The notes beneath the pieces were generated by a model. That model saw only the letters and a program-made list of their open reading frames with translations. It searched no databases and had not been told where the DNA came from. The translations under genes and the position numbers were made by a program. A stretch of DNA of 49,412 nt from a virus, in IMG/VR virus record IMGVR_UViG_3300017750_000016, positions 1 through 49,412 of that record; one strand, 5' to 3'. Positions 19,901 to 28,131 of this stretch are shown here, one piece after another (positions within the stretch are counted from its first letter, which is position 1; each line of letters begins with the position of its first letter).

Positions 19901-22900
19901 TCCCCACTGGATGTCTTTTCCTGTGCCATCATTCTTCAGAATAAGGAGAGGTTGATCATCATCTGTATGATCATTGTGAATCTCAACCATAGGTTGAGCT
20001 GTGTAGTCTGCGTGTATGTTTCGATAGAATAAAGCCGTTCTTCTGTTTGCAGAATGCCTGTTCACAAGTGCGGCGTAGTTATCTGCCCCTTCGTCTGCAT
20101 AAATGGCGTAGTCACCTGAGTCATCAGGCGGGCCGGAAACATGGAGTTTGTGACCTGGCGTGGTAGTGCCTATTCCGAAAGTCCCTGCCGACTCATCGAA
20201 ATAGAACCCTGTTGCGGAGTTGGTTCCATATAGGTGGAAGTCCCTTGTTTTGGTATCAAGGTTGTTAATGCCGCTATACGCACCGAGTTTCATCCAACTG
20301 TCATAAGCCGTATCCATATCTCCTAAAGCTACCCATGCACCACTTGACTGTGCAGTTAGTGTAGCAGAATAGTTGTCCGTAGTGTCCCATGCTCTGACTA
20401 GAGGATTAGTATCAGTCTTAATCAATAACTCTTGGTCTTCATTGTCGAGATAGATGCCAGTAGCGGCCACTCCATGAATCAGTTGCTCGTTGCTATCGAC
20501 ATACAGTTTCCTTCTAATTGACGGGTCGAGATTTGCTGAACCTGTATTAGTGTCGTGAGTTGGGTCTGTCTCTCCTACGTTGGTATTGAGATAGTCAAAG
20601 TAGCAATTGGTGAAACATTGGATAAGTTTGATTTGCCTGTATTCCCAATCCTCATCTCTCTTCTGATACAAACTTGCATATGGTGTGCTTCCTCCTGTCC
20701 CTGCATTATACACCATCTTGAATGTAGTATCATCGTCTGCTACGTTGTCATCCCAACCATCAATAATGAATTCCTTAGTCCACCATCCGTTTGAGTCTTG
20801 GACACCATACTCTCCACGCACATGAAGGTTGAAGTTAGATCTGCCAATCCCCCTGGCGGTCACTTGGAATGTTGCTTGGAAGTTATCATAACGCCAGTTT
20901 TCATCATCAGAACCACCGTCAGTCTTTGGTGTCCATCTGAATACCTCGAACCAATCGTTGTCAGCAGTTGAACTTGTGACCCCCATTAGGAATGTGTTAG
21001 CACCATAAACGTCAGAATGACTACCACCCTTTAGGAAACCATACGTCTTGATGTCCTTATTGTTCTGAATCTCCATAGCAGTTTGATTGCTTGCATTGAC
21101 TCTCAGTTGTATGCTTGCGGCAGTTGAGTATGTCGGAGTATTGCTACTGTAAGAAGTTGCTAATCCGTCTTCATCTCCCCTAATGGCAAGAGGCCCACCA
21201 GTTCCGGCCTTGATGTATGGGTTGGATGTGGTTCCGAATGTAAGATGATGATACATTGTAGTCTGAGCATCTTCAACCTTAAATCTGCTAGAGCCATTTG
21301 TCTTCAAGGTAATATGATTAGAACCGCTAGTGGTAATATCCAAGCCTGTTCCGTCTGTGATGAATCTGACATCGAAATCATCAGATGTGCTATTCTTCAA
21401 ATCAATGTAAGCACCGGAATCGCCTTGCATTTCTATGCGACCATATCCACTTGAAACAATGTTTAGTAGTCCTGAAGGGTCATAGGTCAAGGTCGATTCG
21501 ACAGATGCCTCATCAGCATCCTTGTAGGTCAAGACCCCATTAGCCGTTGAGCCATCAAATGCTATGCCCCCTCCTCCTGCCGTATCTATGGAATCTTGTA
21601 AGTCATCAAGAGTCATGTATTTCCAGGCAGAAGCATCCTCATCCCAAAGTATGATTTTGTCATCAGTAGCATCTGTTGATTCTGTCAGTTGAGTTAGTGT
21701 CGCAGGATCAGCCAAACCAAGAGTGGCAGAATAGGATCCAGATGTGGTGTTTGTCTCGCTTGCTATTGTAATTGGAGATGTGACTGTGAGATCAACGCCT
21801 GTGATGTCACCCGTATTGGTGGTGTATCCGTATGCCTCAATCTTGTCCTGGATTGCGGCTGAAGTCATGATGGTGGTGTCATTGTCTGCGAAGGACTCCG
21901 AACCTGTCTGTATGGCCGATCCGGCTATGTTCGCTACTGCAACACTCTGCAGGAAGCCGAATGAGTTTGCCTCGATGTAATTCTTGATTCCCGCCGCAGT
22001 AAGGAATGATGTGTCGTTATTGCCGAATGAAGATACTTCTGAGCTAGTCTGAACTGCCGACCCTGCCATCTCTGATACAGATAGCCCCCCTACGTTCAGA
22101 GTGTTGCCTGATTTTGTCATCCCCGTTCCGGCGGTTATCTGTCCCGTTCCTGAGAATTGGGTAAATGTCAATGCAGTTGAGCCAACGGTGATGTCATCGT
22201 TAGTCGTGAGAATCCATCCTTGATCTCCATTGGCCGTCCCTTCTTCGACCCATACATAGAGTCCTGCCGTGACATCTGCATTGGCATCTGCATCGGCGGC
22301 TCTTGCCCATGCGCTTGCCGAAGCGACATAGATGCCATTCTGAGATCCTGTGCTTTGGTCTTTGACGAGAACCCTGTCATTTGCTTGCACAGACACCCCA
22401 TCAATGGTCTGTGTCCCACTAAGGGTAATATTGGCCGTTGTAGCGACTCTCACGGAGTCTTTCGTGTCCAAACCTTGCTTGAGTCCATCAACGTATGATT
22501 TGGTCGCTATCGTGCCTGTATCGACATTGAACGTGATTGTTTCCCCGCTTGATTGATCAGTAGTGAAATCGCCACCACCCGACAAGCCGGTTCCTGCGGT
22601 TAGTGTGATTGTTGCATCGTTAGCAGATGGCACACCTGCTATGGTGAGTTGTTGAGGTGATGTGCTAGTATCTGGTGTGAGCGTTATGTTAGCTCCTGCT
22701 ACGAACTTGACATCCTGTGTTCCGCTACTTGCACCACTCTTGGTTAATCGCAACAAGGCATCGTTTGAGTCATCAACAAAGGTCGTGGCGAAGACGTTCT
22801 GAGTGTTGGTGTCAGTCGAGGCTATGGTTAGTTGAGTGCCACTATTCCTGGTGACTGTGACATTGGAACCACCTGTGATGGTGATGTCATCATTGCTACC

Positions 22901-25111
22901 TGTGCTTGGATCAAGTCTGAGGACAGGATCATTGTTGTCACCGAGCGTCTGTGCAACAAGGAGGTCATAGGTAGTTGCTGTTGTTGATGAAATGGTTATG
23001 GTATCGCCCGTTTCTGCAATCTGGACGTTGGAACCTCCGGCAATGGTGATGTAATCCGTTCCGCTTCCCGAGCCTCCCGCAACCAGGTTGATTCGAGCAT
23101 CGCTTCCAGATGTGGAGGAATTGGTCGAGTATGTGGTATCGCTTGATACTATGGTGATGACATCGCTCTCTTGACTGACGGTGGTGTTCGTCCCACCTGC
23201 TAGCTTCACGGTGTCAGTCCCACTCCCTGAGCCACCTGCGGTCAGGACTAGGTTTGCCCCTCCTGTGACAGTCGCAGAACTAATTGCATAGGTATGGTTG
23301 TCGTTGTCATCCGTTCCCCATGCTATTACGCCATTTGAGCCTGTCTTGAGAACCTGGCCGGAGGTTCCCCTAGCGGTTGGGAATGTAAATTCCGTCCCTC
23401 CTGAACCAATCTTTACCTTGCCTGTTCCATGAGGGGCGAATGTGATGTCATCGTTGTTATTCGATGTCTTGAAAGTCAATGGGGATGCTGTTAGGATTTC
23501 CCCGCCATTTCCTGTTGTGATGATCCTAATATCATAGTCGTCCGAGTTTGGTGATTTGAGATCAATGTATGCACCTGTGTCTCCCCCCAACTCTATTGAT
23601 TGATACCCTGACCCTCCGCCTCCTATGGTGATTACTTCATCACCGCCGTTGTCTATTCTCAAAGTCTGACCGTCATATGTGAGTGTGGACTCTCCCTGGA
23701 ATGTGTCTGCGCCCGTAGCAGTAAGCAAGTAGTTGTTCACTCCGCTAGACATGAAGTCGCTAACGTCCACGCTGAACTCGCCCGAGCCGCTAATGTCTAT
23801 TCCTGTCCCTGCTGTTGGAACAGAACCAGCATTCAGACCTATGTTGGTTCGTGCCTGTGCCTTCTGAGTGGTTGTGAAAGATTGAGATGCATCTGCTCTG
23901 ATCCTGTTGCCAAGAGCCGTGTTGATGGTGGAGAAATACGAAGCATCATCATTGATTGCGGCGGCTAACTCATTCAGAGTGTCTAATGCACCAGGGGCCG
24001 AATCAATCAAAGAAGTGACTTCGTTATCGACATAAGCCTTGATTGATTGTTGTGATGCGGCATGAGTGGCTGAGTTGGATGCCATGTTGTCTTCGTCTTT
24101 GAGGTCAATCGTAATGGTGGCCGAGTAATCTCCGCTTGCCGTGTTGGTTTCGCTTTGGATGAGCATCCCCGTTCCTGCGGTCAGATCAACACCAGATGTG
24201 ATGTCGGCCAAGACCGCATAGCCATAGGACAGTATCTTGTCCTGGATAGCCGCAGAGGTCATGAGCGATGTGTCATTGTCTGCAAAGGACTCAGAACTCA
24301 CTTGAAGGCTATTGGCGGCTAATTCGGATACGGTTAGTCCACCTACATTGAGAGTGACCGCACCTGCGGCTTGATTTGCAGTAATCCCTGTGTTAGCAGT
24401 TATGCTATACACTACGCCTGTGGTGCTTGTCCCAATGGCAACGCCATTGATAGAACCCCCTGTGATGGATACATCATCCGAATCCTGAGTGGCTATTGTC
24501 CCTAACCCCAGGGATGTTCGAGCCGTTGCACCGCTTTCTGCCACCCAATTAACGCCATTTCCTACTATGAATACGCTATCAGAGGGGGTCATAGCGGCCA
24601 AAGTCGTCAAATCTCCATCATATGATTGGAATGTGTTCGCACCGCTTACTGAGCCATCGGCTGGATTGACTACAGGATCAACTGCGGTTGCAAGCAAGCT
24701 GAACGTGATTATCTCGCATTGCAAGGTGTATCTGAATAGCTTCTTTGAACGATCAGAGAGGTCAGTCCTGGTCTTGTAGATGAGTCGGTCAAAGTTATTG
24801 TTGTCTCCCTTTCTGAAAGCATGAATGATTCGTCTGACTTCATCACGCATCTCAGATAGCCTTTCACGACTATCTACTGTCCTACAATCAATGGTGATAT
24901 TGACGTGTTCATTCACATAATCATAGATGAGTTCTGGTTGAGCCTCATTGTGAGCCGTCTCGAAGATACGGATGACATCGTTATCGAGCATCCTCACTCG
25001 CTTCGCATCGCCCTTGTCCAAATCGGCAATATCCTCTATGGATGGTTCGGGAGGCTTAGACCAATTCGTCACGAGAATATCTCGTAAAGCCCCTATTGCA
25101 TCCTTAGCCAC
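13910..25111 (-). CDS. Giant fiber protein (3733 residues) with tail-terminator-like N-terminal domain
   Basis: The first ~150 residues are unlike the rest: an alpha/beta domain (NITIDCRTVDSRERLSEMRD... T-D-L-S-D-R-S-K-K-L-F-R-Y-T-L-Q-C-E-I) resembling tail terminator/completion proteins. From ~residue 150 on it is Gly/Ser/Thr/Asp-rich fiber: repeated F-A-D-N-D-T-S-L-M-T-S-A-A-I-Q-D-K segments; four ~45-residue G-G-S-G-S-G-T-D repeats; a domain at ~875-980 (V-L-V-K-D-Q-S-T-G-S-Q-N-G-I-Y) common in phage fibers; a module near 2060-2140 (T-T-I-N-T-T-N-L-A-V-E-D-N-I-V-V-L-N) known from marine phage fibers; about ten G-I-G-T-T-S-P repeats; and a LamG-like lectin at ~2700-2880. No peptidase S74 chaperone is seen at the end. 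Start GTG 25111. Confidence 0.85.
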   Translation of the reverse strand: MAKDAIGALRDILVTNWSKPPEPSIEDIADLDKGDAKRVRMLDNDVIRIFETAHNEAQPELIYDYVNEHVNITIDCRTVDSRERLSEMRDEVRRIIHAFRKGDNNNFDRLIYKTRTDLSDRSKKLFRYTLQCEIITFSLLATAVDPVVNPADGSVSGANTFQSYDGDLTTLAAMTPSDSVFIVGNGVNWVAESGATARTSLGLGTIATQDSDDVSITGGSINGVAIGTSTTGVVYSITANTGITANQAAGAVTLNVGGLTVSELAANSLQVSSESFADNDTSLMTSAAIQDKILSYGYAVLADITSGVDLTAGTGMLIQSETNTASGDYSATITIDLKDEDNMASNSATHAASQQSIKAYVDNEVTSLIDSAPGALDTLNELAAAINDDASYFSTINTALGNRIRADASQSFTTTQKAQARTNIGLNAGSVPTAGTGIDISGSGEFSVDVSDFMSSGVNNYLLTATGADTFQGESTLTYDGQTLRIDNGGDEVITIGGGGSGYQSIELGGDTGAYIDLKSPNSDDYDIRIITTGNGGEILTASPLTFKTSNNNDDITFAPHGTGKVKIGSGGTEFTFPTARGTSGQVLKTGSNGVIAWGTDDNDNHTYAISSATVTGGANLVLTAGGSGSGTDTVKLAGGTNTTVSQESDVITIVSSDTTYSTNSSTSGSDARINLVAGGSGSGTDYITIAGGSNVQIAETGDTITISSTTATTYDLLVAQTLGDNNDPVLRLDPSTGSNDDITITGGSNVTVTRNSGTQLTIASTDTNTQNVFATTFVDDSNDALLRLTKSGASSGTQDVKFVAGANITLTPDTSTSPQQLTIAGVPSANDATITLTAGTGLSGGGDFTTDQSSGETITFNVDTGTIATKSYVDGLKQGLDTKDSVRVATTANITLSGTQTIDGVSVQANDRVLVKDQSTGSQNGIYVASASAWARAADADANADVTAGLYVWVEEGTANGDQGWILTTNDDITVGSTALTFTQFSGTGQITAGTGMTKSGNTLNVGGLSVSEMAGSAVQTSSEVSSFGNNDTSFLTAAGIKNYIEANSFGFLQSVAVANIAGSAIQTGSESFADNDTTIMTSAAIQDKIEAYGYTTNTGDITGVDLTVTSPITIASETNTTSGSYSATLGLADPATLTQLTESTDATDDKIILWDEDASAWKYMTLDDLQDSIDTAGGGGIAFDGSTANGVLTYKDADEASVESTLTYDPSGLLNIVSSGYGRIEMQGDSGAYIDLKNSTSDDFDVRFITDGTGLDITTSGSNHITLKTNGSSRFKVEDAQTTMYHHLTFGTTSNPYIKAGTGGPLAIRGDEDGLATSYSSNTPTYSTAASIQLRVNASNQTAMEIQNNKDIKTYGFLKGGSHSDVYGANTFLMGVTSSTADNDWFEVFRWTPKTDGGSDDENWRYDNFQATFQVTARGIGRSNFNLHVRGEYGVQDSNGWWTKEFIIDGWDDNVADDDTTFKMVYNAGTGGSTPYASLYQKRDEDWEYRQIKLIQCFTNCYFDYLNTNVGETDPTHDTNTGSANLDPSIRRKLYVDSNEQLIHGVAATGIYLDNEDQELLIKTDTNPLVRAWDTTDNYSATLTAQSSGAWVALGDMDTAYDSWMKLGAYSGINNLDTKTRDFHLYGTNSATGFYFDESAGTFGIGTTTPGHKLHVSGPPDDSGDYAIYADEGADNYAALVNRHSANRRTALFYRNIHADYTAQPMVEIHNDHTDDDQPLLILKNDGTGKDIQWGTTNTFIQATQANYSDLTVAADDDLILHADDDVIFQPGGSNTHIMLNTGELGLGTTAPLFPLHLKYTDDRTDPEGSGSSSGAGAIGASAQGGGLYIENASTTDGSWAGVTFRTDTADARIAYKSVGSSLTNEGQMSFYLDTNDSPNQLTLEEVFRLRGGASGGNQTYNSVEMPVNNTHLKMGSTGQLEMKFDGSHTRITHNAATDSWMIFKNEDGAGIQFNIGTEKGIEINKNGNVELYYDDTKSFETTSAGGTLTGALTVTGAASAVGSLTVNYAGSDVYADIIGPNNRDLRFVLRDNGDGDSFLFRNAAGTDLLDINRTGTITTSGNMVVGGDLTVSGTTTTINTTNLAVEDNIVVLNSNVTGTPADVDAGIEVERGDTTNATFLFDEGDNCWKSYTPDTGNSFQAINGNGYIALGPQNGTYAHINTDVSKFYFNKQIVVDEGIVSSYNENLILRRAMSSDEQITIADNSMTFESANNQVMHIDGTNSRVGIGTTSPTGTLSITSGGHDMIHLNRTVNNEGYGMGIIGRAGNDASTTAAHEYAAMFFQIEDHTDGSEKGGIAFHTSSGGTAADSSSTHAMQITSGGLVGIGDTTPSTLLEIVGVDPAQTGDYKSHLRIIDTTSSAAGVGGAMTFGGYQDATSTEVAWWAKISGEKANATNDNRSGQLHFWTRKEGANPAKKMMINEDGYVGIGTSTPAVKLDVRDGDIGLGHLWDSASTTTAVNIGKQDANGGWAGGSAFMSFLDSSSTSNSSADRGTGIAFHVHQWGVATAEKVKFTAKGMVGIGTAANSTTPAWDLSIPAYSTHGIALGRYNDFPTLNVSTGGGDPLIRVAGRTLDAPGIIEMAMFDANAYLGAANMVLGRVQFAMNETANDGTPASNVATPVANIEVTNQTAGGAFDAKMRFKTSDGDVNGPDLKDALIIDRSGSLRVKADSNTLCLIHGDSQFDYGPSGHSLTLSGATPNNVRAANKKYEGNSYYFDANASYITFPVTSDFDFGTGDYTIEMWVQFDDVPSGGSNQETLCELGTYQDGVMLRHDGNSNEVEFWSNGTKIIDQSWTASADTWYHFAVVRKSSTVYLYIDGVEQTNVSNSDNLSPSSETSPTTGSGVIFGQSAHTATEQSLQGWMDGIRISDVARYKDRFTPPIRPFSTINGEVFRDWDNLHASAQGDGGYLGIGTASPSEPLHVVNDDSGPIARFERTGQESIYIGGSNGWGNLYTSDAVLGFGTGSSTGGSSQMVLSSDKLGIGTTSPSERLHVSGGDIYLQNGDFHITQGSYKIKNASNGNQAISFPSSGNLLVEGVDTEFQGNVKSTGSFVDKNSRIVSASSQLLDVQWAVGTASDSNGYYTFTQNGSTNENSRVWGDTPSPYYPQRGILWQMTNMDAGGGDGGWETTSFPVDHTKTYRFSVFARQESPQSGSGSMTVYFGTRGYGSTNGLVHVDNDNVNTNPYFWSGDLPETGKWYLIVGHVLGSGDTDPDTNIYGGIYDVDTGKKEANITDSFRWHTDTTTSRHRAYLFYYDDTGNTDPDGYFFGPRVDLCDGTEPPISSLINGGYFYSTKASTMVTIANDNASADADATLRLLSQHGSDTWTDLTEDTYGNFEITGGGSTRRSIMKMTDHDTTTGTLEFNREHFDWDTKIYADSATPAIMVDGSTDRVGIHNASPAYAFDVAGAGRFTGNLRVENTLPALLLIDTDATNDPTVTIMNNAGALSLRADSENVGTGGRIEFTTSGTERMRLTDGGNFGIGTTSPDTLFEIKEGGTGAAVMRLRNSNTSYPDDTAFGRIEFYNADSSGAGITAQIEAISDASGRGGQLAFKTDPSGTSPSTRMLIQGDGDIDISGGMQSTSTSKGWNLWHSVQFAKLDYGTTAGSGAALQTLGHDDNEAGVSNYSLEEDITIRAVVFRTNGVVLSGTVAQQWRIFANGSSSVGTLTNISLDAGDFTRQDSENANATAHYYTVTGLNASYNKGDTLSIKRQTGAVDMGDVYAKIYYSIDN
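21720..24325 (-). repeat. Separated ~200-bp segmental repeats in the giant fiber
   Basis: The segments at about 24110-24325 and 21720-21925 encode near-identical ~70-residue blocks (E-S-F-A-D-N-D-T, M-T-S-A-A-I-Q-D-K, then S-E-T-N-T-x-S-G-x-Y-S-A-T). A shorter third copy lies at 21955-22065 (N-N-D-T-S-F-L-T-A-A-G-I-K). The nucleotide sequence is also similar, so these are probably duplications within the gene. Confidence 0.75.
22625..23290 (-). repeat. Four degenerate ~45-residue repeats in the giant fiber
   Basis: Four tandem units share a pattern of G-G-S-G-S-G-T-D, a hydrophobic pair, A-G-G-x-N, then I-T-I-x-S-x-T-x-T. They are degenerate in DNA but clear in protein. Such units form trimeric beta-fibers in phage tails. 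Confidence 0.7.
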
Positions 25112-25370
25112 TCTTCGATGCCCCCTCTAGCCTCTCCTTTGCCTTCCTCCATGCGACACGATGAGGGTTATTCTCCATTTGCTTTGCAACATTGGCTTCA
25201 ATCTCTTCTTCGGTGTATCTGATTCCATCCATCTCAGACATATTCTTTTCCTCTGCCAACAGTTTTGCCCTCATGCCAGGCTCTGTTTTGGCGATAGTTT
25301 CACCCGCATTTGTGAGTTGCTTTGATGCTTCTCGCATTTCTTTCAATTGCTTCAGGAATCCAGGATGCAC
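25104..25370 (-). CDS. Hypothetical small helical protein
   Basis: An 88-residue Lys/Glu-rich helical protein (FLKQLKEMREASKQLTNAG). Start GTG at 25370 with GGTGGTTGAT upstream, 3 bases after the previous stop. There is no motif to identify it. It overlaps the start of the giant fiber gene by 8 bases. Position in the neck region suggests a small connector or assembly factor, without direct evidence. Confidence 0.55.
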   Translation of the reverse strand: MHPGFLKQLKEMREASKQLTNAGETIAKTEPGMRAKLLAEEKNMSEMDGIRYTEEEIEANVAKQMENNPHRVAWRKAKERLEGASKSG

Positions 25371-25373
25371 AGA

Positions 25374-26969
25374 TCAACCACCCATGCCCGCAACTATGAT
25401 TCCTTCTTGGTATGGAATCAGTATCTTCTTCACTTCTTCCTCTAACTTCTGTATCTTAGATGGGAGATCCACATTTTGTGTCCCTTCGGGGAACATGGCA
25501 GTATAGTCATCCGTCATCATGATGTCCAATGCTACCATCTTGGTGCAAGCATCCTCTATTGCCTTGTCGAGATACCTCTCCCCATAGACGTATGAAATCT
25601 TAAGACTGTGATTCTCAAAGAACGGATATTGGTTGTTGAACATGATCGCCCCGTTGTCCTCCATAGACCACCAATCCTTCTGCCTCTGCTCATCAGTTGA
25701 ATCGCTATCGAATCTTGTCTGGTAAATCTCAGTCACATTGGCAGATAGGCCGGATTGGAAATCTGAGGTCAAATCATCAACAATGGTTAGGGCATTGCCA
25801 TTCCTGGTGCATCGTGCAACTTTGATTGCAGCTCCTGTCCCATAGTAATAGAGGCCGTTTCCTTCTGTAAAGGCAGAACCATCTGTGAGATTGAAAGTGC
25901 TACCTGTCGATGTGGCAGTTGAATTGATGGTGTTGCAGAGGCCAAGATCGAAGCAACTCAGGTTTGTGACCGCAATGGTAGTGCCTTCTCCCTCATCTGT
26001 CGATCTCATGCTACTGATGAGGACTACTCCATCTCCGTCATCGCTGTTTGCAGTAGCGATGAACTCATGCGCGACATTGAGTGCCTTTCCATTCTCGGTC
26101 ATTGTCCCTATCTGGATAGCGGTCTTCCCTGTCGAGTCATCTTGATTGATTAGATTGCCAATCTCACCGGCAATTGTCTTCACTCCGAAGTCTTTGCTCC
26201 AAGTAGTGGCTGATGTCCCTGTCGAAAGAGTTGCAACATGGGCTATGTTTGGACATAGGTATATCTTGTCCGAAGCACTTAGGAGGTGAGAGTCTTTGAG
26301 AGTGAGTTGCACTCTGGATGATGCTAACTCTCTGTAGTGATCCCCTTGCCATACTCCCATTCTGAGGACTCTTTGAATGGGCCTGTTTCTCAGATAGACC
26401 GCACCAACATAGTCCGTGTAGTATCTGCGCCTGTATGGCTTGAAGGTAGTGAAGTTCTGATATTCATCGACAACAAGCCTGGGTCTCCATGCTATTCTGC
26501 ATATCCTGTCGATGTAGTCTTGCCTCCTTCTGATTAGATGCTCGACTTGGGCTTTACTGATTCCCCTCTGAGATGAGTTAGATAAGATGGAAGCAGGTTG
26601 CACATACGCATCATTTGCTTTGGTGTAAGCCGTTCCAGGGTCTGTTGCTTTGAGCGTGATGCCTCCACTCGAACCCGTTGATTCGATTCCAGAGATAGTC
26701 ACTACGCTTCCCAATGCATCCACGTTATCGTAAATAGTGATTGAATCACCTGATGCAAAACCCCATCTTCTGTAATCCGCACCTGCAATTGGCATCTTGA
26801 TTACCGTTCCACCCCCCTCTGAAGCAGTAGATGTGTCTCCGATCAGAGCTGTTGGCTTGGCATCGGGCAATTGGAGGTATGATTCGACCTTAGCGACTGT
26901 GGTATATACCAAGTCATCAGGATAGAGGGGTTGGTCGGGCCTATGCCCTGGGGTGAATGTGCGTGGCAT
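25374..26969 (-). CDS. Head-tail connector candidate with large beta insertion
   Basis: A 531-residue protein. The N-terminus (DLVYTTVAKVESYLQLP) and C-terminus (Y-L-D-K-A-I-E-D-A-C-T-K-M-V-A-L-D and a final helix) resemble the two ends of gp6/gp15-type head-tail adaptor proteins, normally only about 100-200 residues. Between them is Ser/Thr/Gly-rich beta material, including residues ~40-125 and ~225-420. Residues ~140-165 form an Arg-rich helix. The location, after the capsid genes and before the tail genes, fits. GGAGG lies about 11 bases before the ATG. Moderately confident as a neck protein; exact family uncertain. Confidence 0.5.
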   Translation of the reverse strand: MPRTFTPGHRPDQPLYPDDLVYTTVAKVESYLQLPDAKPTALIGDTSTASEGGGTVIKMPIAGADYRRWGFASGDSITIYDNVDALGSVVTISGIESTGSSGGITLKATDPGTAYTKANDAYVQPASILSNSSQRGISKAQVEHLIRRRQDYIDRICRIAWRPRLVVDEYQNFTTFKPYRRRYYTDYVGAVYLRNRPIQRVLRMGVWQGDHYRELASSRVQLTLKDSHLLSASDKIYLCPNIAHVATLSTGTSATTWSKDFGVKTIAGEIGNLINQDDSTGKTAIQIGTMTENGKALNVAHEFIATANSDDGDGVVLISSMRSTDEGEGTTIAVTNLSCFDLGLCNTINSTATSTGSTFNLTDGSAFTEGNGLYYYGTGAAIKVARCTRNGNALTIVDDLTSDFQSGLSANVTEIYQTRFDSDSTDEQRQKDWWSMEDNGAIMFNNQYPFFENHSLKISYVYGERYLDKAIEDACTKMVALDIMMTDDYTAMFPEGTQNVDLPSKIQKLEEEVKKILIPYQEGIIVAGMGG

Positions 26970-26984
26970 TACTGTTCATCCTCC

Positions 26985-27293
26985 TTACTTCCCCAAATTG
27001 TAATCCATGTCTCCTCCGCATCCCGCGCAACTTGGAGTCCAACAGAAATGGAGTAGGCCACAGGATAAGCATCGAGTCCCTGAACCGATGTTTTGAATGT
27101 CATATCTCTCCCTTCCTCTTATCTTGACGCGAACGGTTTCGGCTCTGTCCAGGTTCTCCTTACTGAAAGGAGAATCGTCTGTCGCTATGGAACCTTCGTC
27201 TGTTGCGATCTCTGCCATCCGAACCTTGCGGCGGCGTTCTATTGCGTGTGCTTCTTCAAAGCAAAGTTCGTCTAACTCAACTGCCACCGGCAA
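26985..27293 (-). CDS. Small zinc-ribbon protein
   Basis: About 100 residues. The likely start is TTG at 27293 with a GCGGGGG stretch upstream, or GTG at 27287. Residues ~5-60 are helical and charged (CFEEAHAIERRRKVRM). The C-terminus has C-x2-C (CLSC) and C-x2-C (CAGC) about 11 residues apart, a classical zinc ribbon. It lies in the head-completion region, directly before the connector candidate. Its role could be structural; I do not recognise the family. Confidence 0.6.
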   Translation of the reverse strand: MPVAVELDELCFEEAHAIERRRKVRMAEIATDEGSIATDDSPFSKENLDRAETVRVKIRGRERYDIQNIGSGTRCLSCGLLHFCWTPSCAGCGGDMDYNLGK

Positions 27294-27301
27294 GCCCCCG
27301 C

Positions 27302-27613
27302 TTAGGCTCGCCCACCTGTGACTGTCAGATATACGGCCTGTGCAGAAAGGTTCGCACCATCCACCGCATCAAGAGCCGCACCGTCTGCACCTGCTTCGTA
27401 TGCAAGGAGTTTCTTTGCAGACCTGTCGTATGCATACACATACCCTCCAATGTCTGACTCAACAAGGACTGTTTCGATATTTGACACATATGCAGTAAGA
27501 TCCAAATCCTCACCTGCGGTGGGCCATGATGAATCAGGGGTTATTTTCAGAGCAACAGTAAGCCTATTGCCCGTCACATTCGTTCGTCCAAGTTGCTCTA
27601 CTGTGAGTGCCAT
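27302..27613 (-). CDS. Small beta-rich structural protein
   Basis: A 103-residue protein with a well-supported ATG (TAGGTATC upstream) after a 41-base gap. Alternating hydrophobic strands (RLTVALKI; GYVYAYDRSAKKLLAYEAG) suggest a small beta domain, similar in feel to viral head decoration or head-completion proteins. No motif identifies it. Its ORF ends 9 bases before the next candidate start. Confidence 0.55.
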   Translation of the reverse strand: MALTVEQLGRTNVTGNRLTVALKITPDSSWPTAGEDLDLTAYVSNIETVLVESDIGGYVYAYDRSAKKLLAYEAGADGAALDAVDGANLSAQAVYLTVTGGRA

Positions 27614-27654
27614 ACTGATACCTACGTTATTTTCAATCCTATTTAACTGATACT

Positions 27655-28131
27655 TTACTCATGAAGGATGACGATTCGGGCTTTGCTTCCCGCAGATGCC
27701 GTGAAAACCTTGCTTCCCCCTAATGATAGAGTGAATTTGACCCTGCCACAAACCGCACCATTCCACGATCCGGCTACTGAACCAGGGCTTGTCACAGTCA
27801 AGTGAACTCCTGCAGTATCCGTGTTGGCTCCCTCTGCTATCTGGAAGTGTCCGACTAGGTTAGTAGCATTCCTGAAATCGAGGCTAGAAACCGTATCACA
27901 GTAGGGATACTCAGTTGCACCATCCATCGAGATTGCCATAGAACCCTGAGAGTTAGTAGAAGCCGTGCAATCCATAGCTGCCATGTCTAATATGATGCGA
28001 GAGATTTTGCCATTCATGTCGATAGTCCCACTTATGGAACCTGAGCCGTCCGACTCTATGTCTAGGACTCGGCGGTTGATTCGACAGCGACTTGCATAAC
28101 GGCCTGTGCCATCATCAATCTCATCGGTCAC
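27655..28131 (-). CDS. Beta-rich head or decoration protein
   Basis: A 158-residue protein starting at GTG 28131, which overlaps the preceding stop in GTGA. It is rich in Ser, Gly and Thr with alternating hydrophobic residues, typical of beta-sandwich decoration or fiber-like domains. It has four cysteines (CRINR, MDCTA, YPYCD, AVCGR), which may pair or bind metal. Its C-terminal strand (ARIVILHE) resembles that of the 122-residue protein after the capsid gene. Structural role is inferred from context. Confidence 0.55.
   Translation of the reverse strand: MTDEIDDGTGRYASRCRINRRVLDIESDGSGSISGTIDMNGKISRIILDMAAMDCTASTNSQGSMAISMDGATEYPYCDTVSSLDFRNATNLVGHFQIAEGANTDTAGVHLTVTSPGSVAGSWNGAVCGRVKFTLSLGGSKVFTASAGSKARIVILHE

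Noticed and set aside
13910-25111. Repeats in the giant fiber as a CRISPR array or mobile element
   Set aside because: They are in-frame, degenerate and of unequal spacing, as in fiber proteins.
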